Below are positions 32,447 to 42,480 of a DNA stretch of 64,000 nucleotides, piece by piece. The DNA is taken from the NCBI GenBank assembly GCA_037440925.1, contig JBBITF010000001.1, positions 62,001 to 126,000 on the forward strand, written 5' to 3'. The position numbers and the translations under genes were made by a program. Positions within the stretch are counted from its first letter, which is position 1. Every line of letters begins with the position of its first letter. Source of the stretch: JAABUE01 sp037440925. Its GTDB lineage: Bacteria > Chloroflexota > Anaerolineae > Anaerolineales > Villigracilaceae. The notes below the pieces were generated by a model. It made no database searches. It was not told where the DNA came from and was given only the letters and a program-made list of their open reading frames with translations.

Positions 32447-33729
32447 TGCATAGCGCTGGCGCGCTCGACCATTTGGGCGCGTAGGTCGGCGTGATCCTTG
32501 TCTATGGTAAACAGCGCGCCCAGATAGAAGACAAAGCACAACCCCCAAGCAATGCTTGGGATGAGCAGGATGGCGGTTTGCAGATTGGTGGCATCGGCAA
32601 TGACGCCTGTGAGAATGGGAGCGAAGGCTGCGCCCGCGTTTTCGATGAAGTATTCAGTGGCCTGCGCAGTGGAGCGAACTTCAGGAACGGTTACATCGTA
32701 CACGGTAGCGATGACGTTGGCCGAAGAGAGCGGCATGAAGATGGCCGTCAGGCACATGAAAAGGAAAAATTGGTTCCTGGCCTCGATGGGCGAGGTGACG
32801 GCCAGTACGAGGAAGATGGCGCCTAGCAGGACGCCCGCACTCGAAACCAAGATGCGGCCTTTGCGGGTGAACTTGAAGAGGAAGTCGCCTACCGCGCCGC
32901 CGACGAAGTAGCCCGCCGCCAGGATGAGGATGACCGGCGCCATGGTAAACAGGATGCTGTTGGCGTCGTAGCCGCGTTCTTTTTCGAGGTAGGCAAAGAA
33001 AAAATACGTGATGACGTTCCAGGGAAAGACGCCTGCAAAGCCTTGCAGGAAGACGAACCACATGGTCTTCTTTTTGAAGATTTCTCGCGCCTCTGCCCAG
33101 GAGAATTTGAAGGTTGCCATCTCGGCCATTTGCTCGAACTCAGGTTCGGCTTTGCCGCGCGGCATTTCCTTGACTCCGAAATAAATGAGCGCCGCGACCA
33201 CCAGCCCCAGCGTGCCGGTGATGTAGAAAATGGAGCGCCAGCCGCCGATGAGCGGCGCCACCATCAGCGCCAGGATCATGCCCAGCAGGTAGCCGAGCGG
33301 CTGCGCCAATTGCAGCAGGCCATAGACTTTGCCGCGCAGGGTGGGACCAAAATAGTCTGCCACAAGCGTGTATAGGCCAGGGTAAGACGAGTCATCTATG
33401 CCGGTGGAAGCCCGCGTTGCTAAGAAGGCCGGGAAGGTGCGCACGATACCGTTCATCCATGTGGTTGCGCCCCAGATGAATGATGCCAGCGCCAGCAATT
33501 TCGCGCGTGCGTAACGGTCGTACAGGTAGCCCCAAACAGGATAAAGAAGGGTGGCGACAATCAACGCGCCTGAATTGATCCACCCCCATTGGGTGTTGTT
33601 CATGCCGAATGTTTCGCTGATAGGGACTTGCATCGAGCCAATCATCAACTTGTCAGTCTGATGCAGGAGCATGAAGAAAAAGAAGATTACGACTACGAAC
33701 CAGCGGTAACCTGAGCGTTTTTGCGACAT
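32443..33729 (-). CDS. major facilitator superfamily transporter
   Basis: The protein has 428 residues with about twelve transmembrane helices. MFS signatures include WGYLYDRYARAKLLALASFIWG in the loop after helix 2 and ATRASTGIDDSSYPG near helix 4. The charged central loop (about 195-215) separates two six-helix bundles. Hexuronate and phthalate/organic anion transporters share this pattern, but the substrate cannot be stated. GGAGG lies before ATG 33729. It is the first gene of a two-gene operon with the acetyltransferase-like protein. Confidence 0.9.
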   Translation of the reverse strand: MSQKRSGYRWFVVVIFFFFMLLHQTDKLMIGSMQVPISETFGMNNTQWGWINSGALIVATLLYPVWGYLYDRYARAKLLALASFIWGATTWMNGIVRTFPAFLATRASTGIDDSSYPGLYTLVADYFGPTLRGKVYGLLQLAQPLGYLLGMILALMVAPLIGGWRSIFYITGTLGLVVAALIYFGVKEMPRGKAEPEFEQMAEMATFKFSWAEAREIFKKKTMWFVFLQGFAGVFPWNVITYFFFAYLEKERGYDANSILFTMAPVILILAAGYFVGGAVGDFLFKFTRKGRILVSSAGVLLGAIFLVLAVTSPIEARNQFFLFMCLTAIFMPLSSANVIATVYDVTVPEVRSTAQATEYFIENAGAAFAPILTGVIADATNLQTAILLIPSIAWGLCFVFYLGALFTIDKDHADLRAQMVERASAMQ

Positions 33730-33753
33730 AGCAACCTCCATTTTTGGGAATTT

Positions 33754-33812
33754 TACCTGTCTACCTTATACCTGTCTACCTGTGTACTTGTGTACCTTTT
33801 ACTTGTACCCTA
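33754..33812. repeat. short intergenic tandem repeat (ACCTGTCTACC type)
   Basis: Degenerate repeats of TACCTGTCTACC, then TGTGTACTTGTGTACC, run through the gap between the SbcD-like and MFS genes. The units are 9-16 nt and imperfect. Confidence 0.7.
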
Positions 33813-33819
33813 CCTCCCT

Positions 33820-35073
33820 CTATGTTTGCTCTGCCTGCATAATTTCCTGCGCCAGGCTTTGCAGGGCAGCCACCTCTTCTTGCTGACTCACTTTCGACGC
33901 CCGCCAATACTGCTCCAACAAGTCCAGCGGCGAAAGGCTGCTCGCCGTCTGATCGGCGGGCAGGCGAATGCGCCCCTCTACCAGCGGACGCTTGACAAGA
34001 TGGAACTCGAAAGCCTGTGCGGCATATTTACGCAGGGCAGGTTCGTCTATCAGGCTGTCTAATTCGCGCGGATATTCAACCGTTAGACGGACAATGGCAT
34101 CCTTCATCTCTTCGAGTGAGGGCAAGGCTGCCAGCAAGACTTCGTTCACGTTCTCTTCCGACCCATCAAATGCGCTCCGGGCGGGTCCTAAGATTACGCG
34201 CCGGTCGTGGAACGGCCTTACGCTCGAAAGTTTCTTCCAGATCACTTGCGTCTGACCTTTTTGCACCTCAGCGATGACAAAGAACTTTTCATCATTGGCC
34301 TCGCTGAAATCCACGCGCTCGATAGAGCCGGGGTAAATGACGGGTGGATGTTGCCCCTGGTTGAGGTCTTGCGGCTTGTGGATGTGACCAAGCGCCACGT
34401 AATCCAGCCGCTTATCTTTTACCAGCGAGCCGGGCAGCGTCAAGTCGGCGCCAAGCATCACCATGCGCTCTGCTCCGTAGACAGCGCCTTGCACTGAGGC
34501 ATGTGCCGTCAGGAGGGTCGGCAGCGATGGGTCGGCTTGTTCCAGCCAATCTGTGACCAGATCTGAGATGCGTTCCTCGATGTTGGAAAAGATTTCTTCT
34601 GGTTTTTCCATGTTCATTTCGAGGTTGGCCATCAGGCCAGAGCGCGTAATCCACGGCAAGGCAATGACCTGGATGGGCAAATCCCACAGGGCATCTGGTT
34701 TCAGGAATTGTGGCCTGCCTAGCACTTTGACGTACGGCACTTGTAGCGTGTCGAACTCCTGGATGGCGTGCGCGCGCCCAACAGCGGGAGACATATCGTG
34801 ATTGCCGACCAAAAGTAAAGTGGGAATCTTCGCTTGTGAAAGTCGCACAATCCGTTTGCCCCATTCACGTTGGAAGGTGGGGGCGGGAGTGCGGTCTTTG
34901 TAGGCGTCGCCTGCAAAGATGACCAGATCCACCCTTTCGGAGAGCGCCGTCTCGACGATGGTATCCAATGATTTCAAGAAATCTAACACGCGTAGAGGCA
35001 GACCTGTAAGCGGGTCCTGGCGGCCATAGTTGGCCATGTCAATGTGCGCGTCGGCGAAGTGCAATAGTTTCAT
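33820..35073 (-). CDS. SbcD-like metallophosphoesterase (DNA repair exonuclease)
   Basis: The protein has 417 residues. The calcineurin-like phosphoesterase motifs of Mre11/SbcD are visible: FADAHID, FAGDAYKDR, LVGNHDMSP and ALGHIHKPQ, providing the two-metal site. C-terminal about 130 residues form a capping domain (FHLVKRPLVEGRIRLPA). It should be the nuclease subunit of an SbcCD-type double-strand break repair complex, but no sbcC ATPase gene is adjacent in this window. The start is ATG 35073, where the family N-terminus begins; the longer frame crosses into radC on the other strand. It is divergent from radC. Confidence 0.88.
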   Translation of the reverse strand: MKLLHFADAHIDMANYGRQDPLTGLPLRVLDFLKSLDTIVETALSERVDLVIFAGDAYKDRTPAPTFQREWGKRIVRLSQAKIPTLLLVGNHDMSPAVGRAHAIQEFDTLQVPYVKVLGRPQFLKPDALWDLPIQVIALPWITRSGLMANLEMNMEKPEEIFSNIEERISDLVTDWLEQADPSLPTLLTAHASVQGAVYGAERMVMLGADLTLPGSLVKDKRLDYVALGHIHKPQDLNQGQHPPVIYPGSIERVDFSEANDEKFFVIAEVQKGQTQVIWKKLSSVRPFHDRRVILGPARSAFDGSEENVNEVLLAALPSLEEMKDAIVRLTVEYPRELDSLIDEPALRKYAAQAFEFHLVKRPLVEGRIRLPADQTASSLSPLDLLEQYWRASKVSQQEEVAALQSLAQEIMQAEQT

Positions 35074-35151
35074 CGTCAACCGTCTTAGGGTCTCATGGTT
35101 TATAATTATGTCCATTATAGCAGTCTTTCGTTTCCATACGCTCATGTACCT

Positions 35152-35859
35152 ATGGCGCAGCCAAATTCCAAACCCGTTTATCGCATCACCGACCTGCACG
35201 AGTCCGAACGCCCGCGCGAGCGGTTGGCCAGTTTGGGGCCGCAGGCGCTCAGCAACGCCGAGTTGCTGGCCATTCTGCTGCGAGTGGGCGTGCAGGGAGA
35301 AAACGCCGTCCAGGTGGGGCAGCGTCTCTTGAACCGCTTTGGCGGACTGGCGGGCATTCACCGTGCGCCGTATGAGGAACTGCTGCAAGAACATGGACTA
35401 GGCGAGGCCAAGGCCGCCCAGATCAAGGCCGCCATAGAATTGGGGAGGCGGCTGACGCTCGAATCGCCCGAAGCGCGTCCCACCATCAGCAGTCCGGCCG
35501 ACGCGGCTGCTCTGGTTCAATACGAAATGTCTGGGCTGGAACAGGAACATCTGCGCGTATTGCTGCTCGATACGCGCAATCACTTGCTCGATATTACAGA
35601 AGTGTACAAAGGGTCGGTCAACTCCTCGCAGGTGCGGGTGGGCGAAATTTTCAAGGCGGCTCTGCGGCGCGGCGCAAGCGCAATCATCGTCGTCCACAAT
35701 CATCCCAGCGGCGATCCGACTCCCAGCCCCGACGATGTGGCCGTGACGCGCGCCTTTGTTCAGGCCGGCAAATTGCTCGATTTGGAGGTTCTTGACCATC
35801 TGGTCATTGGGCAGGGGAGGTGGGTATCGTTGAAAGAAAGGGGGCTGGGGTTTTCGTAA
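35152..35859 (+). CDS. radC: RadC/JAMM-family protein
   Basis: The protein has 235 residues. A helix-hairpin-helix region (about 60-85, HGLGEAKAAQIKAAIELG) precedes a JAMM metalloprotease-like domain with VHNHPSGDPTPSPDD and the upstream Glu-bearing segment (DITEVYKGSVNSS). RadC was once linked to DNA repair, but its function is unresolved. The start is ATG 35152 (MAQPNSKPVYRITDL), where the family begins; an ATG at 35095 would put the promoter region in frame. No Shine-Dalgarno sequence is visible. It is divergently oriented to the SbcD-like gene, with a shared AT-rich gap of 78 nt. Confidence 0.92.
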   Translation: MAQPNSKPVYRITDLHESERPRERLASLGPQALSNAELLAILLRVGVQGENAVQVGQRLLNRFGGLAGIHRAPYEELLQEHGLGEAKAAQIKAAIELGRRLTLESPEARPTISSPADAAALVQYEMSGLEQEHLRVLLLDTRNHLLDITEVYKGSVNSSQVRVGEIFKAALRRGASAIIVVHNHPSGDPTPSPDDVAVTRAFVQAGKLLDLEVLDHLVIGQGRWVSLKERGLGFS

Positions 35860-35891
35860 ATCGAATGTGAAACATTTTGAGGTAGAGGTAT

Positions 35892-36449
35892 ATGGAAACA
35901 ATCGAAGCCATACACACCCGGCAATCTATCGGCAACGTTAAACCAGATCCCTTGCCGCGCGCGCTGGTCGAAAAACTACTGGCAGCCGGCGCGCAAGCCC
36001 CAAATCATTACAGAGTCCGTCCCTGGCGTTTTGTGGTATTGAGCGGCGCTGGACGCGAGAAGTTGGGCGAGGTCATGGCGGCTTCCCAAAAGGAAAAGCA
36101 ACCTGATCTGCCCGTCGAGGCCTTGCAAAAAACGCGCGCTCTTCCTTTGCGCGCGCCGCTCATCATTGCTGTCGGCGTGGACAAGCCTGCCGAACCCAAA
36201 GTGGTCGAGATCGAAAACATTGCCGCTGTTGCCGCCGCCTGTCAAAACATTTTGCTAGCCGCCCATGCCGAAGGTCTGGGCGCCATCTGGCGTACTGGCG
36301 ATTGGGCGCGCGACCCTCAAGTAAAGCAGTTCCTCGGCTTCGCTCCCGACCAGCATTTGATTGGCTTCCTGTACATTGGCTATCCCGAAGCCCGGCCTGA
36401 ACCGCCTCAACGCCCCTCCTTCGAGGATCGAACTGTTTGGATGGATTGA
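35892..36449 (+). CDS. nitroreductase family protein
   Basis: The protein has 185 residues, an FMN-dependent NAD(P)H oxidoreductase by family. The N-terminal IHTRQSIGNVKPDPLPR and APNHYRVRPWRFVVL segments form the FMN phosphate and isoalloxazine site, and AHAEGLGAIWRTGDW is the second conserved block. Likely substrates are quinones or nitro compounds; none can be specified. GAGGTAGAGG precedes the ATG. It lies 32 nt after radC and may be co-transcribed. Confidence 0.9.
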   Translation: METIEAIHTRQSIGNVKPDPLPRALVEKLLAAGAQAPNHYRVRPWRFVVLSGAGREKLGEVMAASQKEKQPDLPVEALQKTRALPLRAPLIIAVGVDKPAEPKVVEIENIAAVAAACQNILLAAHAEGLGAIWRTGDWARDPQVKQFLGFAPDQHLIGFLYIGYPEARPEPPQRPSFEDRTVWMD

Positions 36450-36473
36450 CTGCTTTACCCCGCTTGGCAGAAA

Positions 36474-36506
36474 AACGTAAACACGTAAGACGTAAACGCG
36501 TAAAAG
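36474..36506. repeat. short intergenic tandem repeat (ACGTAAAC type)
   Basis: Four 7-8 nt units built on ACGTAAAC follow each other between the nitroreductase and helix-hairpin-helix genes. The core word GTAAA recurs in the repeat at 54684-54725. Confidence 0.6.
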
Positions 36507-36588
36507 GGTGGGAATGCAGCAAATTGACAACCAGTCGCTTTTCCCGTATAACTGGTGCATCTCTCTTATCTCACTCGGAGGTGGAAGC

Positions 36589-37014
36589 GTGCATACGTTG
36601 TTGTTTTCAGAAGGCGGTCATGGACCGGATACCAGCCTGCTCTGGCTGCTGCTGATTGCGCTGGGCTTTTTCTTCCTGATGGTGGTCGTCGGTTGGCTGA
36701 CAAGCCGAAATAAGGGGAGCAGGCCCGAGGTCCGGCAAGAGGCGCATGGTCACGGCGAGGCGTCCGCCGATGACCTGGAATCCCTGGAAGGCATCGGGCC
36801 AAAGGTCGCCAAAGTCCTGAACGAGGCCGGTATCCATACCTTTGCAGACCTGGCTAACGCCCAGGCGGCTGATGTCCAAAAAATCTTAAATAGCGCTGGT
36901 TTGCAGATGATGAATCCTGAAGGCTGGATCGAGCAGGCCAGACTGGCTGCGCGGGGCGATATGGACGGCCTGGCGAAATTGCAGGATGAACTCAAGGGCG
37001 GCCGCAAAGCCTGA
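36589..37014 (+). CDS. membrane-anchored helix-hairpin-helix protein
   Basis: The protein has 141 residues. One transmembrane helix (about 15-38, LLWLLLIALGFFFLMVVVGW) is followed by a charged linker and a C-terminal helix-hairpin-helix region (LESLEGIGPKVAKVLNEAGIHTFADLA) like those in DNA-binding or ribosomal L21-associated proteins. The fold suggests cytoplasmic binding of DNA or protein at the membrane; the actual role is unknown. The start is GTG 36589 with CGGAGGTGG directly upstream; the frame reaching back to 36508 lacks a ribosome-binding site. A strong terminator follows. Confidence 0.78.
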   Translation: MHTLLFSEGGHGPDTSLLWLLLIALGFFFLMVVVGWLTSRNKGSRPEVRQEAHGHGEASADDLESLEGIGPKVAKVLNEAGIHTFADLANAQAADVQKILNSAGLQMMNPEGWIEQARLAARGDMDGLAKLQDELKGGRKA

Positions 37015-37020
37015 CGAATC

Positions 37021-37065
37021 AAGCGTCCCGAAGGTTTGACAAAACCAACCTTCGGGACGCTTGTT
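37021..37065. terminator. strong hairpin terminator between convergent genes
   Basis: A 16-bp perfect stem (AAGCGTCCCGAAGGTT and its complement) with a 10-nt loop lies between the helix-hairpin-helix gene and pgk, and is suited to both strands. Confidence 0.8.
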
Positions 37066-37085
37066 CTGTTTATCCTGAACTGACG

Positions 37086-38273
<1,188 letters not shown>

Positions 38274-38290
38274 AACTCATCTCCAGGCAG

Positions 38291-38370
38291 GAGTCTGGTA
38301 GTCTGATAGTGTGAAAGTCTGATAGTCTGATAGTCTGATAGTCGGGTAGTTGGGTAGTGTGGCAGTCTGG
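38291..38370. repeat. short intergenic tandem repeat (TAGTCTGA type)
   Basis: Degenerate copies of TAGTCTGATAGTCTGA, then TAGTCGGGTAGTTGGGTAGTG, fill the gap between gap and pgk. The units are 8-10 nt. Confidence 0.7.
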
Positions 38371-38380
38371 GACGATTTGA

Positions 38381-39439
38381 CTAAAGACTCTTTGCCATCA
38401 ATGCGGCCAGGTCTGCGGTACGGACGGAGTAGCCCCATTCGTTGTCGTACCAGGTGACGACTTTGATGAAGTTGTTCTTTTCCTTGCCGAGAACGCTGGT
38501 AAATGGCAGGTCCACAGACGAGGAGTGCGGGTCGCCTTTGTAGTCAATGCTTACCAGCGGTTCATCCACAGCCTGCAAGATGCCCTTGAAGCGCGGCAGT
38601 TTGGCCGCTTCACGGAAGGCCTGACGCAATTCTTCGGTGGTGATTTCTTTTTCGATTTCGGCAGTGAAATCCACGATTGAAACGGTCGAAGTGGGGACGC
38701 GCAGGGCGTAGCCGTCGAATTTCCCTTTGAGTTCGGGGATGACCAGCGCCACGGCTTTAGCCGCGCCAGTGGTGGTGGGGATGATGCTCATCGCCGCCGC
38801 ACGCGCCCGGCGCAGGTCAGAATGCGGCAGGTCAAGGATTTTTTGGTCATTCGTATAGGCATGAACGGTGGTCATGAAGCCGCGCCTGATGATGAAGTTG
38901 TCATGCACCACTTTGGCGGCCGGAGCCAGGCAGTTGGTGGTGCAGGAGGCGTTCGACACCACATGATGCGTCTTGGGGTCATACTTGTCCTCGTTCACGC
39001 CCAATACGATGGTGAGGTCTTCGCCCTCGGCGGGCGCGGTAATGATGACCTTTTTAGCCCCGCCTTTGGTAATGTGATTTTCGGCTCCTTTGACAGCCTT
39101 GCCCTTTTTGTTGATGCCGTCTGATTTGATGGTGAAGATGCCGGTGCCTTCGATGACAATTTCCACGCCCAAATCGCCCCACGGAATTGCAGCCGGATCG
39201 GTCTCTTTGAACCCTCTAACTTTCTTTCCATCAATGATGATGCCGTCTTCTACCACTTCTACCGTGCCATTGAAACGACCATAATTCGAATCGTATTTGA
39301 GCAGGTGCGCCATGGTCTTCAAATCGCCAATATCATTGAATGCGACTACTTCTAATTCAGATGCATGATAATCGCGGATAGCTTTCAACACCTGGCGGCC
39401 AATGCGGCCAAATCCATTGATACCGACTTTAACAGTCAT
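38381..39439 (-). CDS. gap: glyceraldehyde-3-phosphate dehydrogenase, type I
   Basis: This 352-residue enzyme oxidises glyceraldehyde-3-phosphate to 1,3-bisphosphoglycerate with NAD. VGINGFGRIGRQV is the dinucleotide-binding motif, SNASCTTNCLAP contains the catalytic Cys, and YDNEWGYSVR is near the C-terminus. The start is ATG 39439 with GGAGG upstream; the long frame to 39493 lacks family similarity. pgk follows and the two probably form an operon. Confidence 0.96.
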   Translation of the reverse strand: MTVKVGINGFGRIGRQVLKAIRDYHASELEVVAFNDIGDLKTMAHLLKYDSNYGRFNGTVEVVEDGIIIDGKKVRGFKETDPAAIPWGDLGVEIVIEGTGIFTIKSDGINKKGKAVKGAENHITKGGAKKVIITAPAEGEDLTIVLGVNEDKYDPKTHHVVSNASCTTNCLAPAAKVVHDNFIIRRGFMTTVHAYTNDQKILDLPHSDLRRARAAAMSIIPTTTGAAKAVALVIPELKGKFDGYALRVPTSTVSIVDFTAEIEKEITTEELRQAFREAAKLPRFKGILQAVDEPLVSIDYKGDPHSSSVDLPFTSVLGKEKNNFIKVVTWYDNEWGYSVRTADLAALMAKSL

Positions 39440-39491
39440 GAGAAACCTCCAGAAAAATAGGGTTGTTGTTGGATTTTCAACCTGATTGTTC

Positions 39492-39520
39492 ATTTTATCA
39501 CAATCAAGTTGTTTTGCTAA
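39492..39520 (-). promoter_or_regulatory. promoter of gap
   Basis: On the minus strand TTAGCA (39520-39515) and TAAAAT (39497-39492) are separated by 17 nt. The leader to the gap ATG is about 45 nt. Confidence 0.5.
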
Positions 39521-39546
39521 TGTGCTTTGAACTGAGCAGGCGGTTG

Positions 39547-40863
39547 CTAATCTCCTAACGGACCGGTGCGCTCGTAGAACAGGTCCATGATAACTTGCGC
39601 CAATTTGACCGAGTCATGTCGTCCGGGCTGCTCTGGGTCTACCAGGTCAGCGGTATATAGGCGCGCATCCCTCCGCGACAGCGGGTCTGCTTGTACCCAT
39701 TGGGTAGATTTTGCCAGGCGACCCTCATAATTATCATTGCACAACACGATATCGAACAGGTCTTCGCCGATATGTTCCTCCAGCGCACGGACGTGGTCGT
39801 AACATGAGTATGAATCGGTCTCTCCAGGCTGAGTAGTAAGGTTGCAGACAAAGATTTTGAGAGCCCGGCTGGCGCGCAACGCCGCGCTCAGGTCATGTAC
39901 TAGCAGGCTGGGCAGCAGACTGGTGTACAAACTGCCCGGTCCAACTAGAATCAAATCCGCATTTAGCAACGCCTGGATAACTGGCGGGAAGGCAGGCGCG
40001 TCGTTTGGCTCCAACCAAACCCGCCGTACCCGTCCTGATATCTTTGGAATACGGCTTTCTCCCTCCACGCGCACCTCATTGACAAGATGGGGCAAGCGCA
40101 CATCCGCCACCAATTTTACATCATGTAGCGTTGCCGGCAACACTCGGCCATGAACCGACAAGACGCGCCCCGATTCTGCCACAGCCTCTTCGAAGCTGCC
40201 GGTCAGGTCGCTCAAAGCCGAGATGAATAAGTTGCCAAAGGAATGCCCATCCAAGCCTGCCGCGCCGCTAAAACGGTATTGGAACAATTGCGTTAGCAGG
40301 GCTTCGTCGTTGGAAAGTGCAGCCAGGCAATTGCGGATGTCGCCGGGTGGCAGAATGCCCAAACTCTCACGCAAGCGCCCAGAGGAGCCGCCATCGTCGG
40401 CAACGGTCACGATAGCCGTCAGATTATGGGTATGTTCTTTTAGCCCGCGCAGCAAGGTAGATAATCCATGCCCGCCGCCAATGGCTGTTACGCGCGGTCC
40501 GCGCCCGCGACGGCGGTAATCTGCCAGCTGCTCGACAATGTGCGCGCCAGGGCGCATGAAAGGCCGCATCAGGGCGCGATTGAGTTCCCAGATGCCAAAG
40601 GCAAACATGCCCAATCCCAGCCCTCCAAAAACGATCACGCGCATCCAACGCGGCAAAAAACGCAGCGAGGCATAGGAAAATAACGCCAGGAGCGTTGGAT
40701 TGGTTGTTTGCATGCGGTACAAGTCAATCAACAGCAGCGCCAACCCCATGCCCAGCAGGGTCATGCCAGCCAGGGCCACCACGAACCAGCGCTTCACTCC
40801 CAGGCCAGGCGTAAACCAACGCAGAAAACGGCGCAGACGGTAGGAATGAGGAAAGGGGGGCAT
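39547..40863 (-). CDS. membrane-anchored YvcK/CofD-like UDP-sugar-binding protein
   Basis: The protein has 438 residues. Two N-terminal transmembrane helices (about 22-45 and 58-92) are followed by a YvcK/CofD domain with VTAIGGGHGLSTLLRGLKEH, VTVADDGGSSGRLRESLG, PPGDIRNCLAALS and the later LVGPGSLYTSLLPSLLV. YvcK proteins bind UDP-N-acetylglucosamine and in Firmicutes and Mycobacteria couple carbon metabolism to cell-wall synthesis. The membrane anchor is an addition compared with B. subtilis YvcK. It lies downstream of the second acyltransferase region and upstream of gap on the same strand, with 50-100 nt gaps. The start could be internal, as no Shine-Dalgarno sequence is clear. Confidence 0.87.
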   Translation of the reverse strand: MPPFPHSYRLRRFLRWFTPGLGVKRWFVVALAGMTLLGMGLALLLIDLYRMQTTNPTLLALFSYASLRFLPRWMRVIVFGGLGLGMFAFGIWELNRALMRPFMRPGAHIVEQLADYRRRGRGPRVTAIGGGHGLSTLLRGLKEHTHNLTAIVTVADDGGSSGRLRESLGILPPGDIRNCLAALSNDEALLTQLFQYRFSGAAGLDGHSFGNLFISALSDLTGSFEEAVAESGRVLSVHGRVLPATLHDVKLVADVRLPHLVNEVRVEGESRIPKISGRVRRVWLEPNDAPAFPPVIQALLNADLILVGPGSLYTSLLPSLLVHDLSAALRASRALKIFVCNLTTQPGETDSYSCYDHVRALEEHIGEDLFDIVLCNDNYEGRLAKSTQWVQADPLSRRDARLYTADLVDPEQPGRHDSVKLAQVIMDLFYERTGPLGD

Positions 40864-40961
40864 TCGTTTTGTTGTTTCTCGTCTTATGATTTTATGGCTC
40901 TTCTCTAACTCGGACGAGCCGCCGAAACCGACATAGTGTCTTGGCTCATTGCCTTGTCTCT

Positions 40962-41546
40962 TTATAATTCGCTCGTCAACTGTGGATTGATGCCTACCTT
41001 ATCCTTGAAGAAAGCCTGGATGATTGCGAGATCGGCTTCTATGTCGTCGGTTAGCGTAAAAGTTGGGCCGATGCCGCAGGTTTTTGTGAGGCTGTCCACA
41101 TACCCGGCTACGATGGGGATGCCCGCTTGCTTGGCAATATAATAAAACCCTCGTTTCCACTCATTGACTTTCTTGCGCGTCCCTTCTGGGGTGATGACTA
41201 GCCTGAACTGCTTGGCCTCCCTGATAGTTTGTACCATTTGCTCGACCAAGCCTTGCGATTTGGAACGATCCACCGGCACGCCTCCGCACCAGCGGAAGAA
41301 ACCTCCCAGAGGGGGGCGGAACAATTCTGCTTTGCCCATGTAGCGCATATTTCCCTTGAGGATGAATGCCAGGCCCAGAAACATGACAAAGTCCCAGTTG
41401 GAGGTGTGCGGCGCGCCAACCACGATGTATTTGGACAGGTCAGGCAACTGACCCACGATTCGCCAGCCGGCAATGCACAGGCCCAGCCTGAACAAAATGC
41501 GCAGGCAGGGGGTGACAAAGGGGGTGTCAAAAATAGTCGTGTTCAA
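40962..41546 (-). CDS. lysophospholipid acyltransferase family protein (TTG start)
   Basis: The protein has about 194 residues. GAPHTSNWDF contains the HxxxxD acyltransferase motif and TPEGTRKKVNEW the glycerophosphate-binding motif; CGGVPVDRSKS lies between. It is more like the short family related to 1-acylglycerol-3-phosphate acyltransferases than to the protein at 9892. The start is judged to be TTG 41546, with CAGGA 6-7 nt upstream and 19 nt after the previous stop; the only upstream ATG (41747) would overlap the zinc-ribbon gene by about 180 nt. It is probably co-transcribed with that gene. Confidence 0.83.
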   Translation of the reverse strand: MNTTIFDTPFVTPCLRILFRLGLCIAGWRIVGQLPDLSKYIVVGAPHTSNWDFVMFLGLAFILKGNMRYMGKAELFRPPLGGFFRWCGGVPVDRSKSQGLVEQMVQTIREAKQFRLVITPEGTRKKVNEWKRGFYYIAKQAGIPIVAGYVDSLTKTCGIGPTFTLTDDIEADLAIIQAFFKDKVGINPQLTSEL

Positions 41547-41565
41547 GGGAAGTCCTGCGCTGGTG

Positions 41566-42450
41566 TTACTCTCGTCGTAGCCGCGTGCCGCATGTACGGC
41601 AGAAACGGTCGCCCGGCTGAGCGCGCTTTCCGCACTGATGACAATGGATTGGTTCGTTGCGGCTTTCTTCTGACTTCGAGCGATGACGTTTATGCGTAGC
41701 CGGCTTGCCTTTGCTGCTCTGCCAGAAATAGATGCCCCCGCCTGCAATCAGTAGAATGCCCACCCCGCCTAGCAAATAGGGGTAGTAATTGCTCAACGAT
41801 ACCCTGCCTGGGGTCTTGGTATCCACTTTTCCGGCCTCCAGTGGCTGGGTCGAAGCGCTCAAACGATCAGTGGTCTTGGTGTAAGTGATTTCAACCCGTT
41901 CTTGCTGCCCGGCAGGCAGGTTTTCCTTGCTCCATTGCAGGTAGGTTTCTCCATTGTCAGTGACAGGCATTTTCGACATGGTTGGCTGCGTGGAGATTTC
42001 GGTCGTATCGAGCGGCACACGCAGGCTAACCGTCAGCGAGGCAACGGCATACTCTCCAGGCCAGAGATAAGCAAATTCTCGCTGCAAGCCATTGCGCTTC
42101 AAAGGCGCGTAATATTCCAGGTGATAGATGGCATCTGTTTCTATGGTCAAGGTGACTTGTTTCCATGTCGTGTCTAGCGCTGTTTCCTCAAAGGGGACGT
42201 TGAATAGCGCGCCTTCTCGTTCTTGCGCGACAGCAATGACCTGGGCATCGGCAGGCACGCGCATTTTCAAATCTTGGGGCAAGAGAGTCCCCGGCGCAAC
42301 GCGGAAGTCATAGATGACCAGCATACTCGGCTGATCGAATTCCGGCCATAGTTGTACGAAAACGGTGTTCAACTTCATTTCTCCCTGTGCGTGGGCAGAA
42401 AGAGGAATGAAGATTAAAGCGGATAATAAAGCCACGAACCACTTACGCAT
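41566..42450 (-). CDS. exported membrane protein with C-terminal zinc ribbon
   Basis: The protein has 294 residues. A signal peptide (to about SAHAQ) leads to an extracytoplasmic beta-rich domain of about 200 residues, a transmembrane helix (YLLGGVGILLIAGGGIYFW) and a cytoplasmic tail with a zinc ribbon CHQCGKRAQPGDRFCRTCG. The fold of the outer domain is not recognised. A topology with receptor-like outer domain and zinc-binding inner tail suggests signalling or assembly, but function is unknown. The start is ATG 42450 with GGAGG upstream. It precedes the acyltransferase in a likely operon. Confidence 0.78.
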   Translation of the reverse strand: MRKWFVALLSALIFIPLSAHAQGEMKLNTVFVQLWPEFDQPSMLVIYDFRVAPGTLLPQDLKMRVPADAQVIAVAQEREGALFNVPFEETALDTTWKQVTLTIETDAIYHLEYYAPLKRNGLQREFAYLWPGEYAVASLTVSLRVPLDTTEISTQPTMSKMPVTDNGETYLQWSKENLPAGQQERVEITYTKTTDRLSASTQPLEAGKVDTKTPGRVSLSNYYPYLLGGVGILLIAGGGIYFWQSSKGKPATHKRHRSKSEESRNEPIHCHQCGKRAQPGDRFCRTCGTRLRRE

Positions 42451-42480
42451 GAGGCCTCCAAGAGCATGATTCAACCAATC

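Noticed and set aside
35074..35394. N-terminal extension of the SbcD-like gene across radC
   Set aside because: Family similarity begins at ATG 35073. The extension would overlap radC on the other strand and lacks motifs.
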